Positions 25,356-34,360 of a DNA stretch of 64,000 nucleotides are shown here, one piece after another. Each line of letters opens with the position of its first letter. The first letter of the stretch is position 1. The DNA lies in contig NZ_JAGGRI010000020.1 of the NCBI RefSeq assembly GCF_018612875.1, forward strand, positions 310,001 through 374,000. The letters are read 5' to 3'. This DNA comes from Lysobacter sp. ISL-50. Its GTDB lineage: Bacteria > Pseudomonadota > Gammaproteobacteria > Xanthomonadales > Xanthomonadaceae. The position numbers and the translations under genes are program-made. The notes under the pieces are model-generated. The model was given only the letters and a program-made list of their open reading frames with translations. It did not search any database and was not told the DNA's origin.

Positions 25356-26266
25356 GCGCGCGCCTCGACCCATCGCGCCGCGGCTGGCTGCTCTACGCGC
25401 TGACCACGGTGGTGCTGTGGGGCGTGTGGGGCGCGTTGTCCGGATTGTCGGCGCAGCACGGCTTCCCGGACACGCTGGTGTATTGCGTGTGGGCGCTCAC
25501 CCTGATTCCGCCGGCGGTGTTCGTCCTGTGGCGCAACGGCCGGGCGCTGGACACGACGCCGCGCGCGATCGGTTACGGCATGACCATCGGCCTGCTCGGC
25601 GCGGGCGGACAGATGATCCTGTTCCACACCCTGACCATCGGCCCGGCGTATTTCGTCTTCCCGATCGTGTCGCTGTCGCCGGTGATCACCATCGCCTTGT
25701 CGTTCCTGTTGCTGCGCGAGCGCACCGGCTGGCTCGGCGCGGCCGGCATCGCCCTGGCCTTGTTGGCGCTGCCCTTGTTCGATCTGTCGTTCGGGCAAGG
25801 CGGCACGCGCGGCGGGCTGGGCTGGTTCGCGCTGTCGCTGCTGATCATGCTGGCCTGGGGCCTGCAGGCTTACTTCATCAAGCGCGCCAACGACAGCGTC
25901 GGCGCCGAGAGCATCTTCTTCTACATGATGCTCGGCGCGGTGCTGCTGATGCCGGCGGCGTGGGCGATGACCGATCGCACCGAGCCCGTCAACCTCGGTC
26001 TGGACGGGCCGTGGATGGCCGCGGGCATCCAGATCCTCAACGCGATCGGCGCGCTGGCGCTGGTCTACGCCTTCCGCTACGGCAAGGCCATCGTCGTCGC
26101 GCCGCTGACCAACGCCGGCGCCCCGCTCATCACCGCGATCTTGTCGCTGCTGTTCGCCGGCGTCGTGCCCGGGCCGCTGAAGATCGCCGGCCTGATCCTG
26201 GCGCTGGCGGCCTCGCTGCTGATGGTGCTGGAGCCCGAACGCGAACCCCCGCCGCGCACGCCCTGA
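25352..26266 (+). CDS. EamA-family (DMT) inner-membrane permease
   Basis: A 304-residue protein with ten hydrophobic segments in two EamA repeats. The first contains LWGVWGALSGLSAQHGFPD and the second IMLAWGLQAYFIKRAND. It resembles the drug/metabolite transporter superfamily, whose members usually export or exchange small metabolites. Its ATG overlaps the glycosidase stop (ATGA), so it is translationally coupled. It takes the position held by a GalNAc permease (AgaP or a PTS) in other bacteria, so it may be the sugar importer here, an unusual role for EamA proteins. That role is inferred from position only. Confidence 0.85.
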   Translation: MSARLDPSRRGWLLYALTTVVLWGVWGALSGLSAQHGFPDTLVYCVWALTLIPPAVFVLWRNGRALDTTPRAIGYGMTIGLLGAGGQMILFHTLTIGPAYFVFPIVSLSPVITIALSFLLLRERTGWLGAAGIALALLALPLFDLSFGQGGTRGGLGWFALSLLIMLAWGLQAYFIKRANDSVGAESIFFYMMLGAVLLMPAAWAMTDRTEPVNLGLDGPWMAAGIQILNAIGALALVYAFRYGKAIVVAPLTNAGAPLITAILSLLFAGVVPGPLKIAGLILALAASLLMVLEPEREPPPRTP

Positions 26267-26278
26267 GAGACGCACACG

Positions 26279-27568
26279 ATGCAAGCCATGCTCGACCTGA
26301 TCGCACAGCACAAACGCGGCATCGCCTGCGGCGTGACGTCGATCTGCTCCGCCCATCCGATCGTCATCGAGGCCGCGCTGCGCCACGCCGGCCGCCACGG
26401 CGAATCGATCATCCTGTTCGAAGCGACCTGCAATCAGGTCAACCAGGACGGCGGCTACACCGGGATGACGCCGGCCGACTTCGTGCGCTTCGTGCACGGC
26501 ATCGCGCGCGAGGTCGGCATCGATCCGGCGCGCATCGCCCTGGGCGGCGATCATCTCGGGCCGAATCCGTGGACCGACCTGGATGCGGCATCGGCGATGC
26601 GCAAAGCCGAGGTCATGGTCGCGGCCTATGTCGCCGCCGGTTTCCGCAAGATCCATCTGGATTGTTCGATGGCCTGCCGCGGCGATCCGGCGCCGCTGCC
26701 CGAAGCGCAGATCGTCGCGCGCGCGGTGCGTCTGTGCGAGGTCGCGGAAGCCGCCTACGCCCAGGCCGGCGGCGAGCCACCGGTGTATGTGATCGGCACC
26801 GAAGTGCCGGTGCCGGGCGGCGCCACCGAAGCCATCGAAGGGCTCGCGGTGACCACGCCGCACGCCGCCCTGGCGACGATACAGGCGCATCGCGATGCTT
26901 TCGCCGCCGCCGGGCTGGATTCGGCGTGGCAACGCGTCATCGCCTCGGTGGTGCAGCCGGGCGTCGAGTTCGATCACCACCATGTCATGGACTATCAACC
27001 CGACAAGGCGCGGGCGCTCAGCCACGCCATCACGCCGGTGCCGGGCACGATCTTCGAAGCGCATTCCACCGACTACCAGACCCGCGACTCGCTGCGCGCG
27101 CTGGTGCGCGATCATTTCGCCATTCTCAAGGTCGGCCCCGGCGTCACCTTCGCCATGCGCGAAGCGCTGTGGGCGCTGGACGCCATCGAATCGGAATGGA
27201 TCGAGGAAAGCCGGCGCGCGCGCCTGCGCGATGTCGTGCTGGAACGCATGCGCGAACGTCCGCAGCATTGGCAACGTTACTACCACAGCCACGGCAAGGC
27301 CTTGGACGTGGACCTGCAGTACAGCCTCAGCGATCGCATGCGCTACTACTGGCCCGACGAAGTCATCCAGCAGGCCTGCCGCGATCTGTTCGACAACCTG
27401 CGCGACCGCCCGCCTCCGGTCTCGCTGATCAGCCAGCACCTCCCCCACGCACTGCGCGCCCTGCGTAGCGGCCACGCTACCCACGATCCGCATTCCCTAG
27501 TCATGGCGCACATCGGTGCCGTTCTCGACGATTATTACTATGCCTGTCACCCACAGCAAAACCATTGA
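26279..27568 (+). CDS. agaZ: AgaZ/KbaZ/GatZ-family tagatose-phosphate protein
   Basis: A 429-residue (beta/alpha)8 protein of the GatZ/KbaZ family. Diagnostic blocks are EATCNQVNQDGGYTGMTP near residue 50, GGDHLGPNPW near 92, IHLDCSMACRGD near 125 and YVIGTEVPVPGG near 170. In enterics the family is called the non-catalytic subunit of class II tagatose-1,6-bisphosphate aldolase. In Shewanella the AgaZ member was reported to act as tagatose-6-phosphate kinase. With agaS and a sugar kinase next to it, it handles tagatose-6-phosphate from GalNAc. No catalytic KbaY/AgaY aldolase is in the window. It overlaps agaS by 29 bases. Confidence 0.9.
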   Translation: MQAMLDLIAQHKRGIACGVTSICSAHPIVIEAALRHAGRHGESIILFEATCNQVNQDGGYTGMTPADFVRFVHGIAREVGIDPARIALGGDHLGPNPWTDLDAASAMRKAEVMVAAYVAAGFRKIHLDCSMACRGDPAPLPEAQIVARAVRLCEVAEAAYAQAGGEPPVYVIGTEVPVPGGATEAIEGLAVTTPHAALATIQAHRDAFAAAGLDSAWQRVIASVVQPGVEFDHHHVMDYQPDKARALSHAITPVPGTIFEAHSTDYQTRDSLRALVRDHFAILKVGPGVTFAMREALWALDAIESEWIEESRRARLRDVVLERMRERPQHWQRYYHSHGKALDVDLQYSLSDRMRYYWPDEVIQQACRDLFDNLRDRPPPVSLISQHLPHALRALRSGHATHDPHSLVMAHIGAVLDDYYYACHPQQNH

Positions 27569-28715
27569 ACACCTGGGACTACCCGAAGCGAGCCTGCTGG
27601 AATCCGGCGCGGTCTGGACCGCGCGCGAAATCGAGCAGCAGCCGCACATGCTGCACGCCACCCACGTCCTGATCGATGCGTTGCGCGAACAGATCAAGGC
27701 CTTCATCGCCCCCATTACCGGCAACGCCAACGCCCGCGTCGTGTTGACCGGCGCGGGCACATCGTCCTACATCGGCCAGTGCCTGGCGCCGCTGCTGGAC
27801 GCCGAACTGGCCGCGCGCGTGGACGCGGTGGCGACCACCGACCTCGTCAGCGCGCCGCGCTTGTATCTGCGGCCCGAACAGCCGTTGCTGCTGGTGTCGT
27901 TCGGGCGCTCGGGCAACAGCCCGGAAAGCCTGGCCGCGATCGCCTTGGCCGAAGCATTGGTCGGCGATGTGCGGCACTTGGTGGTGACTTGCAATCCCGA
28001 CGGCGCGCTGTGCCGCATCGCCGCCCGCGAGGCCATGACGCTGCTGCTGCCGGAGCCGACCCACGACGCCGGTTTCGCCATGACCTCCAGTTTCAGTTGC
28101 ATGATGTACGCGACCGTGCTGGCCTTGAGCGAGGCCGGCGACATGCACACGCGGATCGGCCCTATCGCCGCGGCCACCGGACAGGCGATCGACGCAACCC
28201 GCGACACGCTGCGCGAGTTGGCGCAGCTTGGCTATGATCGCGTGGTCTACCTCGGCAGCGGCCTGCTGCAGGGGCTCGCCCGCGAAGCGGCGCTGAAGCT
28301 GGGCGAACTCAGCGACGGCGCGGTCGCCACCTGTTTCGACACGCCGCTGGGTTTCCGGCATGGGCCGAAGACCTTCATCACCGGGAACAGCTTGGTCATG
28401 GTCTTCGTCTCCAACGACGCGCTCACCCGCCGCTACGATCACGACCTGATCGACGAATTGCGCCGCGACGGCCGCGCCGCGCGGGTGATCGAAGTGAGCG
28501 CGCAGCCGCGCCCGCAGGCCGCATGCGACACGCTGGCGGTGACCGGCATGGCCGCGGCCGCCGACGTCGATCTGCTCTGGCCGTATGTGGCGATCGCGCA
28601 GATCTACGCGTTCCACGCCTCGCTGGCGCTGGGCTTGTCGCCGGACAATCCGAACCGCGAGGGCATGGTGAATCGCGTGGTGCAAGGCGTGCGGCTGCAT
28701 TCGCTGACGTCATGA
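27540..28715 (+). CDS. agaS: Galactosamine-6-phosphate deaminase/isomerase (SIS domain)
   Basis: A 391-residue SIS-domain protein of the AgaS family. The first SIS site is VLTGAGTSSYIGQCLAPLL near residue 65, with SFGRSGNSPES near 120. The second site includes YLGSGLLQGLAREAALKLGEL near 235. AgaS deaminates and isomerises galactosamine-6-phosphate to tagatose-6-phosphate. The frame opens at GTG 27516, but ATG 27540 is more likely; either way the start lies inside the end of agaZ, so the two are coupled. Its stop overlaps the kinase start. The substrate is supported by the neighbouring GalNAc genes. Confidence 0.92.
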   Translation: MPVTHSKTIEHLGLPEASLLESGAVWTAREIEQQPHMLHATHVLIDALREQIKAFIAPITGNANARVVLTGAGTSSYIGQCLAPLLDAELAARVDAVATTDLVSAPRLYLRPEQPLLLVSFGRSGNSPESLAAIALAEALVGDVRHLVVTCNPDGALCRIAAREAMTLLLPEPTHDAGFAMTSSFSCMMYATVLALSEAGDMHTRIGPIAAATGQAIDATRDTLRELAQLGYDRVVYLGSGLLQGLAREAALKLGELSDGAVATCFDTPLGFRHGPKTFITGNSLVMVFVSNDALTRRYDHDLIDELRRDGRAARVIEVSAQPRPQAACDTLAVTGMAAAADVDLLWPYVAIAQIYAFHASLALGLSPDNPNREGMVNRVVQGVRLHSLTS

Positions 28716-29656
28716 CCGTCTTCGAATGCTTCCTGGGCGTGGACGGCGGCGGGACCAAGACCCGTTTCGCCTTGATCGACGGCCAGGGCCGCATGCTCGC
28801 GCAGGCGCAACTGGGCGCCAGCTATCACCCGCAGGTCGGCATCGACGGCGTCCGCGAGACCTTGGCGCAAGGCGTCGGGCAGATTCTGCACGACGCCGGC
28901 GTGGGCAGCGATTCGATCCGGCATGCGTTCTTCGGCATTCCCGCCCACGGCGAGGACAGCCGGATCACGCCGCTGCTCGATGCCATCCCCGGCGCGATCC
29001 TCGGCCACGGCCGCTATGCCTGCGACAACGACATGGTCTGCGGCTGGGCGGGTTCGCTGGGTTGCGCGGATGGAATCAATATCGTCGCCGGCACCGGTTC
29101 GATCGGCTATGGCCAGCGCCAGGGCGCGGCGGCGCGCGCCGGCGGTTGGGGCGAGGCGTTTTCCGACGAAGGCTCGGCGTACTGGATCGCGATGCAAGGC
29201 TTGAACGCGTACTCGCGCATGAGCGACGGGCGGATGGCGAAGGGGCCGCTGCATGCGCACTTCAAGCAGGCGCTGGGGCTCGAATACGATCTCGACCTGT
29301 GCGCGCAGGTGTACGGCGACCATGCCGGCAGTCGCGGCGAACTCGCGCGCCTGTCGTTGCTGGTCGCGCAGGCGGCGCAGTCGGGCGACGCCACCGCCGC
29401 CGGCATCTTCGCTCAGGCGGCGCGGGAACTGGCGCAGATCGCCGATACGCTGCGCCGGCAGTTGCGATTTCCCCCTGGCGAAGCGGTACCGCTGTCGTAC
29501 TCCGGCGGCGCCTTCAGCGCCGGCGAGGTGTTGCTGGCGCCGTTCGTGGCGGCGCTGCAGGCCGCCTGCCCCGCGTTCGAGTTGCGCGCGCCGTTGCATG
29601 AGCCGCATTACGGCGCGGCTTTGTATGCCGCCAGGCTGGCCGGTCGCCCACTTTGA
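28712..29656 (+). CDS. agaK: BadF/BadG/BcrA-type N-acetylhexosamine kinase, probable GalNAc kinase
   Basis: A 314-residue ASKHA-fold kinase. The phosphate-1 motif is FLGVDGGGTKTRFALID at the N-terminus, the phosphate-2 region GINIVAGTGSIGYGQ near residue 115, and GGWGEAFSDEGSAYWI follows. The closing adenosine-site glycines are in LSYSGGAFSAGEVLL. This is the N-acetylglucosamine-kinase subgroup. In Shewanella-type GalNAc pathways the same class (AgaK) phosphorylates GalNAc at O6. The ATG overlaps the agaS stop (ATGA), and the gene ends the operon. A long inverted repeat 13 bases after its stop may terminate transcription. Confidence 0.85.
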   Translation: MTVFECFLGVDGGGTKTRFALIDGQGRMLAQAQLGASYHPQVGIDGVRETLAQGVGQILHDAGVGSDSIRHAFFGIPAHGEDSRITPLLDAIPGAILGHGRYACDNDMVCGWAGSLGCADGINIVAGTGSIGYGQRQGAAARAGGWGEAFSDEGSAYWIAMQGLNAYSRMSDGRMAKGPLHAHFKQALGLEYDLDLCAQVYGDHAGSRGELARLSLLVAQAAQSGDATAAGIFAQAARELAQIADTLRRQLRFPPGEAVPLSYSGGAFSAGEVLLAPFVAALQAACPAFELRAPLHEPHYGAALYAARLAGRPL

Positions 29657-29668
29657 TTTTGTGGAAGA

Positions 29669-29774
29669 GGCTCTTGTGGGAGGGGCTTCAGCCCCGATGC
29701 TTTTCGCTCAGATGCGGTGGATCTTCATCGCCGGAGCGAAAAGCATCGGGGCTGAAGCCCCTCCCACAAGAGCC
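29669..29774. repeat. 41-bp perfect inverted repeat built from REP-like palindromes
   Basis: Arm 29669-29709 is the exact reverse complement of arm 29734-29774, with a 24-base spacer. Each arm also contains an internal palindrome, GGGGCTTCAGCCCC, so it can fold alone. The motif GTGGGAGGGGCTTCAGCCCC resembles the REP/REPIN elements scattered through xanthomonad and pseudomonad genomes. It lies between two convergent operons, where it could act as a bidirectional terminator. No RAYT transposase is nearby. Confidence 0.9.
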
Positions 29775-29796
29775 ACAAAAGAATTCGCGGTTTCGA

Positions 29797-32700
29797 TCAC
29801 GCGCCCAGCAACTGCGCTGGCCCGGGCGCCCGCGCCTGCCGGCGCGAGCGCAACCAGTCGGAGAACCGCTCCATATACAGATAGATCACCGGCGTGGTGT
29901 ACAGCGTCACCAATTGCGACACCAGCAGACCGCCGACGATCGATACGCCCAGCGGGCGCCGCAGTTCGGCGCCGATGCCGTTGCCCAGCGCCAGCGGCAG
30001 CGCGCCCAGCAGCGCGGCCGCGGTGGTCATCATGATCGGGCGGAATCGCAACAGGCAGGCGCGGCGGATGGCGTCGGCCGCGCTCAGGCCGGTGCGCTGC
30101 GCTTCGATGGCGAAGTCGATCATGATGATCGCGTTCTTCTTGACGATGCCGATCAGCAGCACGATGCCGACGATGCCGTCCACCGACAGGCTCATCCCGC
30201 ACATCATCAACGCCAGCAACGCGCCCACGCCGGCCGGCGGCAGGGTCGAGATGATGGTGACCGGGTGGATGTAGCTCTCGTACAACACGCCCAGCACGAT
30301 ATAGATCACCACCACCGCCGCCAGCAGCAACACGATCTCGTCCGACAGCGACGCGGAGAACTCCGCCGCCTTGCCGATCAGCTGGCCGCGTATCTGCGGC
30401 GGGAACTTCAGCTCGCGCTCGACCTCGGCGATGGCCTCCACCGCCTGCGACAGCGAGTAGCCCGGCGCCAGATTGAACGACAGCGTCACCGCCGGCAGTT
30501 GCTGCTGATGGCTCACCACCAGCGGCGCGCTGGTGACGCGGGCACTGGCCAGCGACGCGAGCGGGATGGCGCCGCCACCGCCTATCCGGAAGCCGACGTT
30601 GCCGGTATCGCCGATGCCCGAAGGCGTGGCCGAGTTGCTCGAACTGAGCTGGCCGTAATCGGTGGCGTTGCTGCCGGTGAGCGCGCCGTTGCCGTTGCCG
30701 CGCACGGTCAGCTGGTTGAGCAGCGCCTCGCTGGTGCGGAACTGCGGCCCCACTTCCATCACCACGCGGTACTGATTGAGCTGGGTGAAGATGGTCGAAA
30801 TCTGGCGCTGGCCGAATGCGTCGTAGAGGGTGTCGTTGATGGTCTGCATCGGCACGCCCATGCGGCTGGCCTTGGCGCGGTCGATGGTCAGATCGAGCGC
30901 GTTGCCCTGCGCGGCCAGATTGTTGCCGACATCATTCAGCTCCGGCCGCTGGCGCAGGCGCTGCGTCATCGCGGTGGCGTAGCCCGCCAGCTCGGCGGCA
31001 TTCACCGCCGACATCGAATATTGGTACTCGGTGGCGGCGACGCGGCTGTCGAGGGCAAGGTCCTGCACCGGCTTGAGATACAGCGCCACGCCGGGAATGT
31101 CCGCCACCGCCCGCTGCAGCCGCGGCAGCAGCGCGTCCAGTCCGTCGCGCTCGCCGCGATCCTTCAGCACGATGCTCAGCTGCGCCTGATTGAGCGTGGG
31201 ATTGACCGAACCGGCGCCGATGAACGCGGCCACGCCGGCCACGCCGTCCTGCTTGCGCAAGGCGTCGGCGACCGCGCGGGTGCGCTGCTGCATCTGCGCG
31301 AAGGCGACGTTCTGGTCGGCCTGGATCACCCCGGCGATCAAACCGGTGTCCTGCTCGGGCAACAGCCCCTTGGGGATGATCGCGTACAGGATCACGGTCA
31401 GCGCCACGCTGGCGGCGGCCACCGCGATGGTCAGGCGCTGGTGGCCCAGCACCCAGTCCAGCGAGCGCTCGTAGCCGCCGACGATGCGCGCCCACGCAGT
31501 GCGCCGGCCGCCGGCGGCGGCGCGCTCGTGCGCCTCGTCGCCGTCCGGCAGCGCTTCGCGCTTGAGCAGGTAGGCGCACATCATCGGCGTCAGGGTCAGC
31601 GACACCAGCATCGAGATCGTCACCGCGATGGTCAGCACCCAGGCGAACTCGTGGAACAGGCGGCCGGTGACGCCGGGCATCAACAGCAGCGGCAGGAACA
31701 CCGCGACCAACGACACCGTCAGCGACAGCACGGTGAAGCCGATCTGCTTCGCGCCGATTTCCGCCGCCTCCTTGCTGCTCTTCCCCTGTTCCATGTAACG
31801 CACGATGTTCTCGACCATCACGATGGCATCGTCGACCACGAAGCCGGTGGCCACCGTCAGCGCCATCAGCGACAGGTTGTCGAGCGACATGCCGGCGAAG
31901 GCCATGACGCCGAAGGTGCCCAGCAGCGACAACGGCACCGCCACCGACGGGATCAGCGTCGCCCACACGCGGCGCAGGAACACGAAGATCACCCCGACCA
32001 CCAGGCAGATGGTCAGCACCAGGGTGAACTCCACATCGTCCACCGAGGCGCGGATGGTCACGGTGCGGTCGGCGAACACGTCCAGATGCACATCGGCCGG
32101 CAGCACGCCGCGCAGCTCGGGCATGATCCGCTGGATGCGCTCCACCGTCTGCACGATGTTGGCCCCGGGCTGGCGGCGCACGTCCAGCAGCACCGCCGGC
32201 TTGCCGTCGGCCCAGGCGGCGAGCTGATCGTTCTCGACGCCGTCGATCACCTGGGCCACGTCGGCCAGCCGCACCGGCGCGCCGTTGCGGTAGCTGATGA
32301 CGGTGTTCTTGTACTCGGTCGCATCGCGCAACTGGTCGTTGGTGCCGATGCTGTAGGACTGGGTCTTGCCGTTGAGCGTGCCCTTGGGCGCGTTGACGTT
32401 AGCCTGGGTGAGCGCGCTGCGCACGTCCTCCAGCGTCAGGCCCAGATTGGACAGTTGCGCCGGATCGACCTGCACCCGCACCGCCGGCCGCACATTGCCG
32501 GCGATCGACACCAGTCCCACGCCCTGCACCTGCGAGAGCTTCTGCGCCAGGATCGAATCGGCGTAGTTGTTGATGTCGCGCAGCGGCAGGCTGTCGGAGG
32601 TCAGCTTGAGGGTGAGGATCGGCGCGTCGGCCGGATTGACCCGGTTGTACACCGGCGGATACGGCAGATTGCTCGGCAGGATGCCCTTGGCCTGGCTGAT

Positions 32701-33033
32701 CGCCGCCTGCACGTCCTGGGCGGCGACGTCGATGTCGCGGTCCATGTTGAACTGCAGCACGATCGTGGACAGGCCCGCGGACGAATCCGAAGTCATCATC
32801 GCCAGACCCGATATCTGGCCGAAATTGCGTTCCAGCGGCGTGGTCACCAACGCCGCCATCGTCGCCGCGCTGGCGCCGGGGTATTGCGTGGTCACGACCA
32901 GACTGGGCGCGTCGATCTGCGGCAAGGCCGACACCGGCAACTGCCGATAGCCCAGAACGCCCAGCAGCATCACCGCCACCACCAGCAGCGAGGTGGTGAT
33001 CGGGCGGCGGATGAAGAGAGTCGAGAATCCCAT
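29797..33033 (-). CDS. RND multidrug efflux permease (MdtB/MuxB-like)
   Basis: A 1078-residue inner-membrane proton antiporter of the HAE-1 RND family. It starts MGFSTLFIRRPITTSLLVVA with the first membrane helix, followed by a large periplasmic loop, helices 2-6 containing GFVVDDAIVMVENIVRYME (the proton-relay Asp pair in helix 4), a second loop and the last helices. PVSALPQIDAPSLVVTTQYPG is typical of MdtB. It lies seven bases after the adaptor gene on the same strand. In MdtABC systems two different RND subunits form a mixed trimer, and the second is encoded at 34361-37549. It needs an outer-membrane TolC-like partner, which is not in the window. Confidence 0.93.
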   Translation of the reverse strand: MGFSTLFIRRPITTSLLVVAVMLLGVLGYRQLPVSALPQIDAPSLVVTTQYPGASAATMAALVTTPLERNFGQISGLAMMTSDSSAGLSTIVLQFNMDRDIDVAAQDVQAAISQAKGILPSNLPYPPVYNRVNPADAPILTLKLTSDSLPLRDINNYADSILAQKLSQVQGVGLVSIAGNVRPAVRVQVDPAQLSNLGLTLEDVRSALTQANVNAPKGTLNGKTQSYSIGTNDQLRDATEYKNTVISYRNGAPVRLADVAQVIDGVENDQLAAWADGKPAVLLDVRRQPGANIVQTVERIQRIMPELRGVLPADVHLDVFADRTVTIRASVDDVEFTLVLTICLVVGVIFVFLRRVWATLIPSVAVPLSLLGTFGVMAFAGMSLDNLSLMALTVATGFVVDDAIVMVENIVRYMEQGKSSKEAAEIGAKQIGFTVLSLTVSLVAVFLPLLLMPGVTGRLFHEFAWVLTIAVTISMLVSLTLTPMMCAYLLKREALPDGDEAHERAAAGGRRTAWARIVGGYERSLDWVLGHQRLTIAVAAASVALTVILYAIIPKGLLPEQDTGLIAGVIQADQNVAFAQMQQRTRAVADALRKQDGVAGVAAFIGAGSVNPTLNQAQLSIVLKDRGERDGLDALLPRLQRAVADIPGVALYLKPVQDLALDSRVAATEYQYSMSAVNAAELAGYATAMTQRLRQRPELNDVGNNLAAQGNALDLTIDRAKASRMGVPMQTINDTLYDAFGQRQISTIFTQLNQYRVVMEVGPQFRTSEALLNQLTVRGNGNGALTGSNATDYGQLSSSNSATPSGIGDTGNVGFRIGGGGAIPLASLASARVTSAPLVVSHQQQLPAVTLSFNLAPGYSLSQAVEAIAEVERELKFPPQIRGQLIGKAAEFSASLSDEIVLLLAAVVVIYIVLGVLYESYIHPVTIISTLPPAGVGALLALMMCGMSLSVDGIVGIVLLIGIVKKNAIIMIDFAIEAQRTGLSAADAIRRACLLRFRPIMMTTAAALLGALPLALGNGIGAELRRPLGVSIVGGLLVSQLVTLYTTPVIYLYMERFSDWLRSRRQARAPGPAQLLGA

Positions 33034-33040
33034 GGCGTGG

Positions 33041-34222
33041 TCAGTGCGCGGCGGCGATGGGAGCGGCCGGCGCCGCCGCTTCGCCGGGCTTCAAGGCCTT
33101 GACCTTGCTGCCCGGCTTGAGCCGGAACTGGCCCTCGGTGACGATGCGCGCGCCCGCGGCGAGGCCTGAGGCGACCATCACGTGGCTGTCGCCGACTTCG
33201 CCCGCCAGCTTGACCGGCTGCATCTTCACCGTCTGGTCGGCCTGCAGCAGATAGACGTAATCGCCGTCGGGACTGCGCTGCACCGCCTGCGCCGGAATCA
33301 CCAGCCCGCCGGCCACCGTGCGCAGCTTCAGCCGCACGTTGACGAACTGCCCCGGCCACAGCGCGCCTTGTTCGTTGACGAACACCGAGCGCAGCTTGAA
33401 GGTGCCGGTGGCGCTGTCCACCGTGTTGTCGATGACCTCAAGCGTGCCGCCCTGGGCGACGGTATGCGCGTCCACGCGGTCGAGCGCATCGACTTCCAGC
33501 GCCGCCGCGCCGCGGGCGGCGCTGCGCACCATATCCAGGTTCTGCTCGGGCAAGGTGAAGCTGACGTAGATCGGCCGCACCTGGGTGATGGTGACGATGT
33601 TGGTGCTGGTGGTCACCACGTTGCCCGGATCGACGCCGCGAATGCCGGCGACGCCGTCGATCGGCGAGACGATACGGGTGTAGTCCATCTGCACCTTCGC
33701 GTTCTGGATCGCCGCCTGATCCGCCGCCACCTGGGCCTCGTTCTGGCTGACCGTATTGCGCTGGGTGTCCAGATCGATCCGGGACACGTACAGGCTGTAC
33801 TTGGGATCGGAGGAGCGCTGGTAATTGCTGCGCGCGGTCGCCAGCGCGGCCTGATCCTGGCGCAGCTTGGCGGTGGCCTGATCGTAATTGGCCTGGGCGT
33901 TGCGCGGGTCCAGTTGCGCCAGCAGCGCGCCCTTCTTCACTTCCTCGCCTTCCTTGAAGTTGATGCTCAGCAATTGCTGCCCGCCGATCTGCGGATTGAC
34001 CGCGACGCTGTTGCGCGCCTGCACGGTGCCCTGGGCGAGCAGATACACCGGCACGTCCTGGCGCGAGACCGGCTCGACGGTGACCGGGATCGGCGTGGCG
34101 TCGGCGCCCGCCTGCGCGCCGGGGCCGGCATCGGCCGAGGACGTGTGCAGCACGCCCATGGTCGCCACTGCCATCACGACCACGACGGCGGCGATCAACG
34201 CGATCTTGCTGAAACGCGACAT
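33041..34222 (-). CDS. RND efflux membrane-fusion (adaptor) protein (MdtA-like)
   Basis: A 393-residue periplasmic adaptor anchored by one N-terminal helix (IALIAAVVVVMAVATMGVL). Lipoyl-like halves are seen in VTVEPVSRQDVPVYLLAQGTV and VVTTSTNIVTITQVRPIYVSF, with a helical hairpin between them (QANYDQATAKLRQDQAALATA) that would contact TolC. The beta-barrel and membrane-proximal domain follow. AGGAG upstream fixes ATG 34222 instead of the longer frame. It sits between the two RND genes, 138 bases after the first and seven before the second, so the order is RND, adaptor, RND rather than mdtA-B-C. Confidence 0.92.
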   Translation of the reverse strand: MSRFSKIALIAAVVVVMAVATMGVLHTSSADAGPGAQAGADATPIPVTVEPVSRQDVPVYLLAQGTVQARNSVAVNPQIGGQQLLSINFKEGEEVKKGALLAQLDPRNAQANYDQATAKLRQDQAALATARSNYQRSSDPKYSLYVSRIDLDTQRNTVSQNEAQVAADQAAIQNAKVQMDYTRIVSPIDGVAGIRGVDPGNVVTTSTNIVTITQVRPIYVSFTLPEQNLDMVRSAARGAAALEVDALDRVDAHTVAQGGTLEVIDNTVDSATGTFKLRSVFVNEQGALWPGQFVNVRLKLRTVAGGLVIPAQAVQRSPDGDYVYLLQADQTVKMQPVKLAGEVGDSHVMVASGLAAGARIVTEGQFRLKPGSKVKALKPGEAAAPAAPIAAAH

Positions 34223-34360
34223 GAAACACTCCTGGCATGCATGAGGCAGGTGGCGCATCCGCCGGCGGCGGTCGGCGCGCACCTGTCGTTTATCAAGGCC
34301 CCGCTACAACGATTTGAAATCCGGCGAAAACCTGGTGTTTGAAGCGAAGACTGTGAGCGT

